Assembly (NCBI GenBank): GCA_964527995.1
Contig: CAZGRP010000027.1
Location: 1 to 58,340 of the forward strand
DNA from: CAZGRP01 sp964527995
GTDB lineage: Bacteria > Zhuqueibacterota > Zhuqueibacteria > Oceanimicrobiales > CAZGRP01
Reading direction: 5' to 3'
DNA: 58,340 nucleotides
Below, in pieces: positions 17,784 through 25,954 of the stretch. The position numbers and the translations under genes were made by a program. Position 1 is the first letter of the stretch. Each line of letters begins with the position of its first letter. The notes under the pieces were generated by a model. The model was not told the origin of the DNA, searched no databases, and was given only the letters and a program-made list of their open reading frames with translations.

Positions 17784-18536
17784 TCATAGTTCAAATCTCA
17801 TGAAATCCTGGCCCACGACCACCCTGCCATCAAACTCTTTCTGGCAAATCGCGCCCACGTCGATGAGGTCGGTCGGCGGGTAGAGATGCACGACGACCAG
17901 CGTTTTCACCCCGGCGGCAGCCGCCATGCGACCCGCTGCTGTCGGCGAGAGATGGCCGGACACTTTCTGGTCGTCCGGGAACGAGCATTCGGTGAGCAGC
18001 AGATCTGCATTCCGAGCCAGGTCGACCACTTCGTCGCACAGGTCGGTGTCACCGGTGTAGACGACAGCCCTACCGTGCCATTCGAAACGGTAGCCATTCG
18101 AATTGGCGAGATGCCGGGTCGGACGAGTGCTGATTCGGACGCCGTGCCACTCCCAGCTCTCATCCCGCACCTCGCGAACGTCAATGTCGTACTCCACATC
18201 GGTGATGCCGGTTCCGAACAGGTCGGTGTAGGTGTTATAAAAATCGCCGAACCCTGGCGGACCCACCAGAGCAAGCGGTCTCCGGCGCACAAAGCCAGGC
18301 GTGTGTTTGGTGGCGAAAAGGAAGGGCACCAAATCGATGGCATGGTCGGCATGAAGGTGCGTGTAGAAAACGGCATCCACGTCCCGATAGTCGACGCCCA
18401 CCTCCAATGCCCGGCGGACGGTCCCAGGTCCCGTGTCGAGCAGAATCGTTTTGCCATTCACCTTCAACACGTGACCCGGATAGGCACGTTCGCGCCGGGG
18501 CACTCCCGTACCCGACCCCAACAGAATCAGTTCCAT
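17784..18536 (-). CDS. MBL-fold hydrolase, RNase Z-like
   Basis: A 250-residue metallo-beta-lactamase-fold protein. GSGTGVPRRERAYPG opens the fold, FYTHLHADHAIDL is the zinc-binding HxHxDH motif, and VVYTGDTDLCDE supplies the bridging aspartate. A late histidine sits in LVVVHLYPP. The layout fits the RNase Z/arylsulfatase AtsA branch. The long exosite arm of true tRNase Z is not evident, so tRNA 3' processing is possible but unproven. Its start overlaps the end of the galU-like gene by 10 nt, so translation is coupled. Confidence 0.82.
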   Translation of the reverse strand: MELILLGSGTGVPRRERAYPGHVLKVNGKTILLDTGPGTVRRALEVGVDYRDVDAVFYTHLHADHAIDLVPFLFATKHTPGFVRRRPLALVGPPGFGDFYNTYTDLFGTGITDVEYDIDVREVRDESWEWHGVRISTRPTRHLANSNGYRFEWHGRAVVYTGDTDLCDEVVDLARNADLLLTECSFPDDQKVSGHLSPTAAGRMAAAAGVKTLVVVHLYPPTDLIDVGAICQKEFDGRVVVGQDFMRFEL

Positions 18537-19369
18537 AATCCCTCGCGCTTCAGCCAGTAGGCATTCGCAGAGAAGTAGCCATCCCAGTGACCGACATCGA
18601 AGAGATGACCACGCAGCGGCACCCCGATCACTTGTTTCTCTCTAATGAGACGCTGCAGCACCGGCACGTCGTCCAGCTCGCCCTGCAGCTTACCGCGAAG
18701 AGCTTCCGCGGTATCCAGAAAGTCCGCCGTCAGAACATAGCGGCCGCAGTTCCGGTAAACACTTTTCTCGGCGCCGAGCTCGAAGCTTCCCGGCCGTTTG
18801 TCGTGCAAATGCGTGAGCCGCACCCAGCGCGGCGTCAAGGGCTGCCACTCCACCCTGCCGGCATTGCTGAACCTCCAGGCATTTGCCTGGGTTACCTCTA
18901 TCAACCCCAGGACTTCGCAATGAAATTCCTCGAAGGCCTCCGCCATCTGTCGCGTGGACGGTGCCTCAGCGAAGAAAACGTTGTCCGGCAGCAGCACGAA
19001 GAAGGGTCGTTCGGCGATGACGGCGCGGGCGCAGCCGATGGCGTCAGCCAGCCCGTCAGGTTGCGGCTGATGAACGATCTTCACATCACAGAGACGGTGC
19101 AGCGGCTCTCCCTCGACCGAGCGACCCGGCGAACCTTGCCCAGGCACGTACATCCTCTCCAAATAGGTGAGAACCTCCTTCTTTCGTTCAGGCGGCAAAA
19201 CGACGACGATCTCTTTCACCCCCGCCCAGACCGCCTCCATCACCGCATACTGGAGCATCGGCCAGCGTCCGACCGGCAGCATCTCCTTGGGGACCGCCAG
19301 CGACAGCGGCCGCATGCGCGTGCCCTCCCCGGCGGCCGGAATCACCGCAATGTCGATTCCCAAGCCCAT
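18527..19369 (-). CDS. Nucleotidyltransferase, GalU-like (UTP-glucose-1-phosphate uridylyltransferase)
   Basis: A 280-residue NTP-transferase-fold enzyme. IPAAGEGTRMRPLSLAVPKEM is the nucleotide-binding and catalytic loop, and the matching PKEMLPVG lysine is present. FFVLLPDNVFF corresponds to the metal-binding strand of GalU. The closing GVPLRGHLFDVGHWDGYF is also GalU-like. It would supply a UDP- or dTDP-sugar for envelope polymers. The ATG at 19369 is six bases after AGGGA and is preferred over an earlier in-frame codon. Confidence 0.85.
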   Translation of the reverse strand: MGLGIDIAVIPAAGEGTRMRPLSLAVPKEMLPVGRWPMLQYAVMEAVWAGVKEIVVVLPPERKKEVLTYLERMYVPGQGSPGRSVEGEPLHRLCDVKIVHQPQPDGLADAIGCARAVIAERPFFVLLPDNVFFAEAPSTRQMAEAFEEFHCEVLGLIEVTQANAWRFSNAGRVEWQPLTPRWVRLTHLHDKRPGSFELGAEKSVYRNCGRYVLTADFLDTAEALRGKLQGELDDVPVLQRLIREKQVIGVPLRGHLFDVGHWDGYFSANAYWLKREGLWN

Positions 19370-19676
19370 GGCGGTCCCTGCGACAACCAATTGTTTTCAC
19401 GTGCGAGCCACGGCGGTCGTTCCCAGCCGGTGATGCCGAGTCGCATGCCATCCACATCGACCGCCGGCACTGGCCGCGATGAAATGACTTCGCAAAGGTA
19501 TCTTCCCTGAAGACGATGCAGGGGCAGGCGGCGGGATGTCAGGAGGGGAAAGTGCACTCCACTGGAGAAGAGGGCACGCTGACAGCTGGCAGAACCGAAA
19601 GGGCCAGATGAGCCGCCGGCCGGCGGTGTCGCCTGACGGCGTGGCTCAGTGCTTCCCCAGAACGCTTGCTCGGGGA
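19370..19676. other. Intergenic region cutA to galU-like, no gene supported
   Basis: About 300 nt. A minus-strand open frame crosses it (19342-19707) and overlaps the start of the galU-like gene, but it has no ribosome site and no recognisable domain. I see no promoter or terminator here, so cutA and galU may share a message. Confidence 0.5.
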
Positions 19677-20000
19677 TCATTCTGGGCGCGTCTGTTCTAG
19701 AACCCAATTCAGATATGACTCCGACCCGGCGAGCACGGGGAGGGCGAGGATCTCCGGCACCTCGTAGGAGTGCAGTTTCTGAATCCGTTGGATCAGCTCA
19801 GGCAGTCGCGACTGCACGGACTTCATCACCATCAGCACCTCGCCCTCCTCGCAAAGCGATCCTTTCCATTTGTAGATCGACCGGACCGCAGTAGCGATAT
19901 TGACGCACGCGACGAGCTTCTCTTCAACGAGCTTCTTGGCAATGCGCTCGGCCTCCCGTGTCGAGGAAGCCGTGACCAGAACCACGACTGCTTCTGTCAT
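19677..20000 (-). CDS. cutA: Divalent-cation tolerance protein CutA
   Basis: A 107-residue small trimeric ferredoxin-fold protein. The signatures are VVLVTASSTREAERIAKKLV, then VEEKLVACVNIA and SIYKWKGSLCEEGEVLMVMKS, and LHSYEVPEILALPV near the end. The ATG at 20000 gives the usual MTEAVVVL opening; in-frame GTG codons upstream would add eight atypical residues. Members bind copper in vitro and their physiological role is unsettled. It lies 43 nt after the SCP2-like gene. Confidence 0.92.
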   Translation of the reverse strand: MTEAVVVLVTASSTREAERIAKKLVEEKLVACVNIATAVRSIYKWKGSLCEEGEVLMVMKSVQSRLPELIQRIQKLHSYEVPEILALPVLAGSESYLNWVLEQTRPE

Positions 20001-20043
20001 ATCCCGTTCCACGCCCACGTCCACTATCCGGGTGTCGGTGTGA

Positions 20044-20457
20044 TCACTTCAGCAGATCCTGGCGCCCGACTTCCTCCAAGGTGCTGCGATAAATTTCGGT
20101 GGCCGGCTTGAAAATGGTGCCGAGCTGCCGCAGCTTGTCGAGCGGACCTCGGGCCGTGATTTGCCGCGCCATGATCGCTGGCATCAGCGCCAACTTGCCC
20201 AGCCAGAGTTGGTGGGCAACGTCGGCCGGCATCGTCATCTTCACATCCTCACTGGTGACCGTGGGGCCGGTGATGACCTTACCCTCGGGCTCGCTCACAT
20301 CCACGGCGATCTCCGCGGTCGGGTTGGTCAAGAACAGCTTGATGCTGATTTTCAAATCTGCCAGCCGCTTCCCCACTTCGGGGTGCTTGAGCAACTTCTC
20401 GAAGAAGGCACCGAAGACCGCGTAGACTTCCTCGTCCGTCTGGAAGTACTTGCCCAT
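20044..20457 (-). CDS. SCP2 sterol-binding-like domain protein
   Basis: A 137-residue single-domain protein. The opening MGKYFQTDEEVYAVFGAFFE and the middle DLKISIKLFLTNPTAEIAVD, with LWLGKLALMPAIMARQITARG near the end, match bacterial SCP2-like lipid-carrier proteins. The start at 20457 is eight bases after GAGGA. It probably binds a hydrophobic ligand in the cytoplasm. A strong promoter 375 nt upstream suggests an unusually long leader. Confidence 0.75.
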   Translation of the reverse strand: MGKYFQTDEEVYAVFGAFFEKLLKHPEVGKRLADLKISIKLFLTNPTAEIAVDVSEPEGKVITGPTVTSEDVKMTMPADVAHQLWLGKLALMPAIMARQITARGPLDKLRQLGTIFKPATEIYRSTLEEVGRQDLLK

Positions 20458-20840
20458 GATGTGGTCCTCACGATTTGGTTGTGCGTCCTCATCATGCCTG
20501 CCGACGCCGGCAGCATCCAGCCACGGAAGAAGCGGTCGGTTCCAAGTCTTACTTCCGCTGGCCAGCCCCCCGCGGCATAGACCAGGCATGATCCCCTCGA
20601 AGCCGAAGGCCCATAGAGCTATCCGCGCGAACAAGCTTCGACGCTGTCTCTCTCGCCGCGCCGTCCGCCTGCTCCATGAGTTTGCGACCAGGCTGTCGTA
20701 ACATCCCTCGGCCCTTGCGACCTTCGCGCACGGTGCGCATGCTCGGAAGTGAGCCGCCCATCATCCTCGTCACCCTGCCAATCGAAGAATCAGCAAACCT
20801 CGCTTTCTCATGGTTTTAGTTGAGCTTGTGAATTGGCCAT

Positions 20841-20869
20841 ATTATATCAAAATCCTTCGCAAATATCAA
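20841..20869 (-). promoter_or_regulatory. Promoter towards the SCP2-like/cutA genes
   Basis: Minus strand TTGATA (20864-20869), 17 nt, TATAAT (20841-20846), a near-consensus sigma-70 site in an AT-rich patch. Confidence 0.75.
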
Positions 20870-20877
20870 GAGAAAGT

Positions 20878-20906
20878 TTGACATTTGACTGCTGAATCAT
20901 TATCAT
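20878..20906 (+). promoter_or_regulatory. Promoter of the DUF1684-like lipoprotein gene
   Basis: TTGACA (20878-20883), 17 nt, TATCAT (20901-20906). Its -35 box lies 8 bp from that of the opposite promoter, so a regulator bound between them could control both. Confidence 0.65.
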
Positions 20907-21023
20907 CTCCGGGGAGAGGTGGTGGCTGGGGACCGAAGAGATGGACCACCTGGTTGCAAAAGCGAGGCCAGAATTGCAGCCGGCGCTGCCGTCTCCGCGA
21001 CCACCGACGAAATAGAGGACCCG

Positions 21024-21820
21024 ATGCCGGCAGGAACGAATCACACGATTCAGGCGCTTCTCTTCCTCGCTCTGCTGGTGACAGGGTGCGCCAGGAAACC
21101 GACAGCCGATCCTGGTGTGGCTCGCGAAATCGAACGAAGCCGCGAGGTCAAAGACCGCAGCTTTCGCGATCCGCGCCAAAGCCCCTTGCCTGACTCGGTT
21201 CGGCGCTACTTCGCCGGGCTGAGTTACTACCCGGTGGATCTGAGGTATCGTCTGCGCGTGAAGCTCAAAAAATATCGGCGGCCCNNNNNNNNNNNNNNNN
21301 NNNNNNNNNNNNNNNNNNNNNNNNNNNNNNNNNNNNNNNNNNNNNNNNNNNNNNNNNNNNNNNNNNNNNNNNNNNNNNNNNNNNCCCGGTGGATCTGAGG
21401 TATCGTCTGCGCGTGAAGCTCAAAAAATATCGGCGGCCCCAACGGATCGAAATCGTTACCAGCCGCGGCCTGAAACGGGCCGCCCTGCGCTACGGCGAAT
21501 TTCGCTTCAAACTCCTGGGAAAGAGCCTGAGGCTGCAGGTCTACAAGCTGCTCGACCTGCAGGCAGAGCATCGCCGCCTGCTTTTTGTCCCGTTCACCGA
21601 TGCCACCAGTGGCACCGAAACCTATGCCGGAGGCCGCTACCTAGACATCGAGGAGACCCCGGACGATGTCTACACCCTCGACTTCAACCTGGCCTACAAT
21701 CCGTACTGCGCCTATAACCACAACTTCGACTGCCCGATCCCCCCGGAAGAGAACCACCTGCCGGTCCCTGTCCGCGCCGGTGAGAAAGCGTTTTCGGTGA
21801 AGCAAAGGCCAGCGCCGTGA
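21024..21820 (+). CDS. DUF1684-like lipoprotein, split by an artificial assembly gap
   Basis: The start at 21024 is five bases after GAGGA. The N terminus is a lipoprotein signal (IQALLFLALLVTGCARKP, lipobox LVTGC). The frame runs to 21284 and stops at 100 Ns. The 55 bases before the gap (21230-21284) are repeated exactly after it (21385-21439). Removing the Ns and one copy restores a single in-frame protein of about 213 residues. The second part carries the DUF1684 signatures FVPFTDATSGTETYAGGRYL and LDFNLAYNPYCAYNHNFDCP followed by PPEENHLPVPVRAGEK. These proteins are periplasmic or membrane-attached and of unknown function. The next gene overlaps its stop by 4 nt. Confidence 0.85.
21285..21384. 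other. 100-N scaffold gap with 55-bp duplicated flanks
   Basis: Identical 55-bp sequences occupy 21230-21284 and 21385-21439. This is the mark of two contigs overlapping by one k-mer length that were joined with a placeholder. The real genome probably has one copy and no gap. Confidence 0.9.
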
Positions 21821-22506
21821 GCGACTACGTCGCCCTGTTTCTGACCGGGCTTTTCGGCAGTGCCCACTGTGTCGGCATGTGCGGTCCCATCGTCCTCTCC
21901 TATGCCGTCCATCTGAGAGGAAGTAGCATCCGTCGTGCCTCGATCCATCACCTGCTCTACAATGCTGGCCGGGTGGCGACTTATGTGACGCTGGGGTTCG
22001 CAGCAGGCTTGCTCGGAGCCGTTGTGGTGCACATCGGGCCATTGCAGGACATCGTTTCTGTGGTTGCCGGAGCCGTCATGGTCGTACTGGGGCTGACGAA
22101 CCTGCGCGTCGTGCCGGCCTTCAGCCTGCAGGGAAGCACCGCCGGGCTGATGGCGGCCTATCGCAGGGGAGTCGGGCTGCTCATCAAGAGTCCGGGCCGT
22201 CTGAGTCGGCTGCTGCTGGGAGTCTTCAACGGTTTTCTGCCGTGCGGGCTGGTGTACGCGGCTTTGTTCAAGGCCGCAGCAACAGGGTCACCGCTGATGG
22301 GGGCAGCGACGATGTCGGCTTTCGGGGCGGGCACGATCACTGTAATGTTTCTCCTCGGCACTTTCTCCACGCAGATTTCCAATCGCGCGCGCCGGGCAGG
22401 CGAGAAAGTTGCCGCAATACTGATCGTCGTGATGGGGCTCTCGCTCATTCTCCGGGGCCTCGGCTGGCATCCCCTTCTGTCGCCACAGCATGCGCCTGCG
22501 ATGTAG
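21817..22506 (+). CDS. Sulfite exporter TauE/SafE-like (DsbD_2) membrane protein
   Basis: A 229-residue polytopic inner-membrane protein with about six helices. The opening ALFLTGLFGSAHCVGMCGPI, with its HCVGMCGP motif, is typical of the PF13386 group often linked to metal handling or cytochrome oxidase maturation. VFNGFLPCGLVYAAL is the second half's matching motif. The start is GTG at 21817, overlapping the lipoprotein stop (GTGA), so the two genes are translationally coupled. Transported substrate unknown. Confidence 0.85.
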   Translation: MSDYVALFLTGLFGSAHCVGMCGPIVLSYAVHLRGSSIRRASIHHLLYNAGRVATYVTLGFAAGLLGAVVVHIGPLQDIVSVVAGAVMVVLGLTNLRVVPAFSLQGSTAGLMAAYRRGVGLLIKSPGRLSRLLLGVFNGFLPCGLVYAALFKAAATGSPLMGAATMSAFGAGTITVMFLLGTFSTQISNRARRAGEKVAAILIVVMGLSLILRGLGWHPLLSPQHAPAM

Positions 22507-22532
22507 CTGCTCCGGCACGGACTCAGGTCACG

Positions 22533-22562
22533 AAAAAAAAAGCCGGCCCTGGTGGACCGGCT
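22533..22562 (-). terminator. Intrinsic terminator after gdhA
   Basis: A 9-bp stem with one mismatch (22541-22549 with 22554-22562) and a TGGT loop. On the minus strand it is followed by eight or nine Ts. It may also end the opposite SafE-like transcript, though the plus-strand T tract is poor. Confidence 0.85.
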
Positions 22563-22590
22563 TTCTCATCGCTTCGGTGTTCTCAGGTCA

Positions 22591-23862
22591 TCACGGGAAA
22601 ATGCCGCGCACGCTGATGGCCTCGGCAACGCGCCCCACGGCAACCACGTAGGCGGCCCGCCGCATCGTGACGTTGTATTCCTTCGAGGCTGCCAGCACGC
22701 TCTTGAAGGCCCCGACCATCACCTCACGCAGGCGCTCATTTACGTCTTTCTCTTTCCAGAAAAAGCTGTAGTTGTCCTGCACCCATTCGAAGTAAGAGAC
22801 CGTCACACCGCCGGCATTGGCCAGGATGTCGGGCAGCAGGAACACGCCGTTCGACTGCAGAATCACATCGGCCTTGGGCGTCGTCGGGCCATTGGCCGCC
22901 TCGGCTACCACCTTGGCCCTGACTTTGGCGGCGTTGGCCTCGGTAATCACATTCTCCAGAGCCGCCGGGATCAGCACGTCCACATCGAGGGTCAGCAAAT
23001 CGGCATTCGAAATGGGCTCCGATTCCGGGAACTCGATGACGCTCCCCGTTTTTGCCTTGTACTCGATCACCTTGGGGATATCGAGTCCGTTGCTGTTGTA
23101 AATCCCACCACGAGAATCGCTCACGGCCACCACCTTGGCCCCGGTGTCCTCGTACAACAGCCTCGACGCAATCGAGCCGGCGTTGCCAAACCCCTGCACC
23201 GCCACGGTGGCCTTGGACAGTTCCATTTTCAAGTAGTCGGCCGCCTCCTGCACGACATAGACGACGCCGCGTGCGGTAGCCTCACCCCGCCCGCGTGAGC
23301 CGCCGATGGAGAGCGGTTTTCCGGTGACCACACCCGGGATGCTGTAGCCCTTGGCCATGCTGTAGGTATCCATGATCCAGGCCATCACCTGCGGGTTGGT
23401 GTAGACGTCGGGCGCAGGGATGTCGCGTTCGGGGCCGATGAGGATGGAGATCTCGGTGGCATACCGGCGCGTCAGGTTCTCGAGCTCATTCATGTCCATC
23501 TCTTTCGGATTACAGGCAACGCCGCCTTTACCGCCGCCGAACGGGATGCCGACCACCGCACATTTCCAGGTCATCCAGCTCGCCAGCGCCCGCACCTCGT
23601 CGATGGTCACATCGGGATGGTAGCGGATGCCGCCCTTGGCCGGTCCCCTGGCCGTATTGTGCTGCACGCGATAGCCGCGAAACACCTGGATGCGGCCGTC
23701 ACGCATCTTCACCGGAAAATTCACCGTCAGCTCGCGCTCCGGATAACGCATCCGAGCGCGTAGATTCTCCGGCAGGTCGATTACATCGGCAGATTCCTCG
23801 AAGTTTCTCAACGCCATCTCAAAGGGGTTCAACTTGGGGTCATCGTGGTTTGGTGCACTCAT
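22591..23862 (-). CDS. gdhA: Glu/Leu/Phe/Val family dehydrogenase (glutamate dehydrogenase)
   Basis: A 423-residue enzyme interconverting glutamate and 2-oxoglutarate plus ammonium. GPAKGGIRYHPDVTIDEV holds the substrate-binding lysine, GGGKGGVACNPKEM follows, and PAPDVYTNPQVMAWIMDTY contains the catalytic aspartate. The Rossmann motif VAVQGFGNAGSIASRLLY binds the nicotinamide nucleotide. The length and PAPDVYTN motif fit the hexameric short-type enzyme. The start at 23862 is seven bases after AGGAGG. Upstream lie an unusual hairpin, a leader reading frame and a promoter, so expression may be attenuated. Confidence 0.95.
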   Translation of the reverse strand: MSAPNHDDPKLNPFEMALRNFEESADVIDLPENLRARMRYPERELTVNFPVKMRDGRIQVFRGYRVQHNTARGPAKGGIRYHPDVTIDEVRALASWMTWKCAVVGIPFGGGKGGVACNPKEMDMNELENLTRRYATEISILIGPERDIPAPDVYTNPQVMAWIMDTYSMAKGYSIPGVVTGKPLSIGGSRGRGEATARGVVYVVQEAADYLKMELSKATVAVQGFGNAGSIASRLLYEDTGAKVVAVSDSRGGIYNSNGLDIPKVIEYKAKTGSVIEFPESEPISNADLLTLDVDVLIPAALENVITEANAAKVRAKVVAEAANGPTTPKADVILQSNGVFLLPDILANAGGVTVSYFEWVQDNYSFFWKEKDVNERLREVMVGAFKSVLAASKEYNVTMRRAAYVVAVGRVAEAISVRGIFP

Positions 23863-23876
23863 ATTTATTCCTCCTG

Positions 23877-24110
23877 TTAAAATAAGAAAGCCTGCAACTC
23901 CGTGTGAATCGGTTTCACATCGGGTTGCAGGCCGTTGGACTGAATGAGTCGTTCCGGCAGGACCTTTGCCGTCGCCCTCCCAGCGAGTCGGCACAATCGA
24001 AGCGGCTGCCTTAGTTGCACCTTCCTGCTGCCGCCGCTAATGATGAGGGCCACCGGCTTCGACTTCCCCCGCGCCAGCGTCATGTCGGACAGACACCGAT
24101 CCGTTCGCAC
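23877..24110 (-). CDS. Possible 77-codon leader reading frame upstream of gdhA
   Basis: A GTG-initiated frame with GAGGA four bases upstream, starting about 25 nt after the predicted transcription start. Its TAA stop lies directly before the gdhA ribosome site, and its last third runs through the hairpin at 23890-23932. The product would be basic (14 Arg/Lys in the first 55 residues) with no recognised domain. It could be a leader peptide coupling translation to gdhA, a true small protein, or chance. The signal arrangement is the only evidence. Confidence 0.35.
   Translation of the reverse strand: MRTDRCLSDMTLARGKSKPVALIISGGSRKVQLRQPLRLCRLAGRATAKVLPERLIQSNGLQPDVKPIHTELQAFLF
23890..23932 (-). 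promoter_or_regulatory. Stable hairpin and T-rich tract in the gdhA leader (attenuator candidate)
   Basis: A perfect 9-bp outer stem (GCCTGCAAC at 23890-23898 with 23924-23932) and a 6-bp inner stem (TGTGAA at 23903-23908 with 23914-23919). On the minus strand it is followed by TTTCTTATTTTAA and then the gdhA ribosome site. This is the geometry of an intrinsic terminator placed in a leader. Confidence 0.6.
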
Positions 24111-24141
24111 GACGTCCTCGTTTCTCGTTCAGTTCGACAGG

Positions 24142-24170
24142 AATATAGCGAGCATGTCGACAAAAATCAA
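24142..24170 (-). promoter_or_regulatory. Promoter of gdhA
   Basis: Minus strand TTGATT (24165-24170), 17 nt, TATATT (24142-24147). It implies a leader of about 270 nt before the gdhA start codon. Confidence 0.75.
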
Positions 24171-24186
24171 GTCTTCGAATCCAGCC

Positions 24187-25728
24187 TCAACGGGCCCAGG
24201 CCGGCAGTTGCCCGAAGGTGATGCCAAACACCGGAATGGCCAGCAGGTAGACGACGGCCGTGATCAACACGGCACCGATCAGGTCCAGAACCACCCCGGC
24301 GCGCAGCATGTCCCGAATCGTCACGTGGCCGGAACCGAACACGATGGCGTTTGGCGGCGTCGCTACGGGCAGCATGAAGGCACAGGAGGCCGCCAGCGTG
24401 GCCGGGATCATCAGCAGAAACGGGTGCAGGCCGGTGGCGCTGGAGGTCGCCGCCAGAATCGGCATGAAAATGGTGGCGATAGCAGTGTTCGAAGTGAACT
24501 CCGTCAGCACCATCAGCATCAGGCTGATGCTGAAGATCAGCAGCAGGGTCGGCACGTTGTGCAGCGCCTGAAGGTGCGAGGCGATCCACGCCGCCAGGCC
24601 ACTGCTCTTGAAGGCTTCGGCCAGGGCGATACCGCCGCCAAACAGAATCAGGATGCCCCACGGAATGCGAACCGCCCACTCCCAGTCGAGCAGCGCTCCT
24701 TCGCTCTCACCGCCCCCTGGAATCATGAACAGCAGCAGTGACACCACCATGGCCACGGTGGCGTCGTTGGCCCAACCGCCAACCCCGAGCAGGCTCGACC
24801 ACCCGGGCAAGGTGACGAAGCCGAGTTGAATATCGCGCCGGAAAATCCACGCCAGGGCCGTTGCCACGAAAACGATGAACGTCCGGCGCTCCGCCGAAGT
24901 GGGTCTGCCGAGCCTGGCAAGCTGCTCGGCAATGATCTCTTTTCCCGCACCGGCCTCGAAACCGCCGATGCGAAAAACAAGCCGGGTGAGAACCAGCCAG
25001 GCAATCGGCAGGAAGATGATGACCACCGGCAACCCGACCAGCATCCAGCGCAGGAAGTCGACCGGTGGCGCGTCGGGGTAGAGCGACTTGACCGCCGCCG
25101 CAAAGACGATGTTGGGCGGCGTGCCGACGAGTGTGCCCAGCCCCCCGATGCTGGCCGCGTAAGCCACGCCCAGCATCAGCACCGTCTTGAAGCTGTCGCC
25201 TTCCCCACCCTGGGTGCCGAAATGGAGGACGACCGCCAGGGCAATCGGGTAGACCATCATCGTCGTGGCGGTATTGGAAATCCACATCGACAGGAAGGCC
25301 GTGGCAACCATGAATCCCAGGACGATGCGTCTCGGCCGGGTGCCGATGACATGAATAATCTGCAGGGCGATGCGTTTGTGGAGATCGCACCGCTGCATTG
25401 CCATGGCGAGAAAGAAGCCGCCCATGAACAGGAAGATATTGCTGTCCCCGTAGGACCGTGCGATGACACCCGCTTTGGAGACATGCAGGAGTGGAAACAG
25501 AGCCAGGGGCGCCAGAGCCGTCGCCGGAATGGGGATCGCCTCCGTCACCCACCAGATGGCCATGAGGGTGGCCACGGCGAGTGTGCGCTGGCCGACGGCC
25601 GACAGCCCAGCCGGTGCCGGCATCAAGAGAAGCACAAAAAAAGCGACGACACCGAGGAAAAGTCCTGCAGTGCGCCGCATCGAAGGACGGGAAGTCGTCT
25701 GCCCTTGCTCTTCGATCCTAACGGTCAC
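24187..25728 (-). CDS. SLC13/DASS family sodium:dicarboxylate-type transporter
   Basis: A 513-residue inner-membrane transporter. The two SNT signature motifs that bind sodium and carboxylate are visible: MWISNTATTMMVYPIALAV and LTEFTSNTAIATIFMPIL. The region GTPPNIVFAAAVKSLYPDAP and the closing VATPPNAIVFGSGHVT are also typical. Likely substrates are C4-dicarboxylates or sulfate; the sequence does not settle this. The start is GTG at 25728 with GGAGGG just upstream. It lies between gdhA and the cstA cluster, so carbon and nitrogen genes are grouped here. Confidence 0.9.
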   Translation of the reverse strand: MTVRIEEQGQTTSRPSMRRTAGLFLGVVAFFVLLLMPAPAGLSAVGQRTLAVATLMAIWWVTEAIPIPATALAPLALFPLLHVSKAGVIARSYGDSNIFLFMGGFFLAMAMQRCDLHKRIALQIIHVIGTRPRRIVLGFMVATAFLSMWISNTATTMMVYPIALAVVLHFGTQGGEGDSFKTVLMLGVAYAASIGGLGTLVGTPPNIVFAAAVKSLYPDAPPVDFLRWMLVGLPVVIIFLPIAWLVLTRLVFRIGGFEAGAGKEIIAEQLARLGRPTSAERRTFIVFVATALAWIFRRDIQLGFVTLPGWSSLLGVGGWANDATVAMVVSLLLFMIPGGGESEGALLDWEWAVRIPWGILILFGGGIALAEAFKSSGLAAWIASHLQALHNVPTLLLIFSISLMLMVLTEFTSNTAIATIFMPILAATSSATGLHPFLLMIPATLAASCAFMLPVATPPNAIVFGSGHVTIRDMLRAGVVLDLIGAVLITAVVYLLAIPVFGITFGQLPAWAR

Positions 25729-25899
25729 AGACCCTCCCGCTGTCCGTGTCCTCTGAACCAGCCTCCTTCCGACTGCCGACCCGTCGATTTAGGTCTATCG
25801 CGATCAAAACTCAGGCTCTCGGGAACGCTTTTTTGCTCGATCCGTGGCAATCAGTTGCTGTCGTGTTTGGTCCCGGCCTGCCCGGGTTATGGGGCTCCT

Positions 25900-25924
25900 T
25901 CCCTTTTCGAAAAGGAAGGTTCGC
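25900..25924. repeat. Palindrome in intergenic region upstream of the SLC13 gene
   Basis: The 12-bp perfect palindrome CTTTTCGAAAAG is bracketed by CCTTCC and GGAAGG. No T tract follows on either strand, so it is more likely an operator or cruciform than a terminator. The rest of 25729-25954 shows nothing I can name. Confidence 0.4.
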
Positions 25925-25954
25925 GCGGGCATCATCACCGCTCAAAGGCTCGCC

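Larger units (their letters stand above)
20458..21023. other. Long divergent intergenic region with leader of unknown content
   Basis: It holds two back-to-back promoters at 20841-20906. The minus-strand transcript would run about 375 nt before the SCP2-like start. A 74-codon GTG frame (20549-20773, minus) lies inside but has no convincing ribosome site or domain. I do not recognise a known RNA family in the leader. Confidence 0.5.

Noticed and set aside
19342..19707. A 121-codon minus-strand frame between cutA and the galU-like gene
   Set aside because: It overlaps the start of a real gene and has no ribosome site or family match.
20549..20773. A 74-codon GTG frame in the SCP2-like leader
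   Set aside because: No good ribosome site and no domain; kept only as part of the unexplained leader.
21230..21439. A 55-bp direct repeat as a genuine tandem repeat
   Set aside because: The copies flank 100 Ns exactly, and the same length recurs at another gap, so an assembly join explains it.
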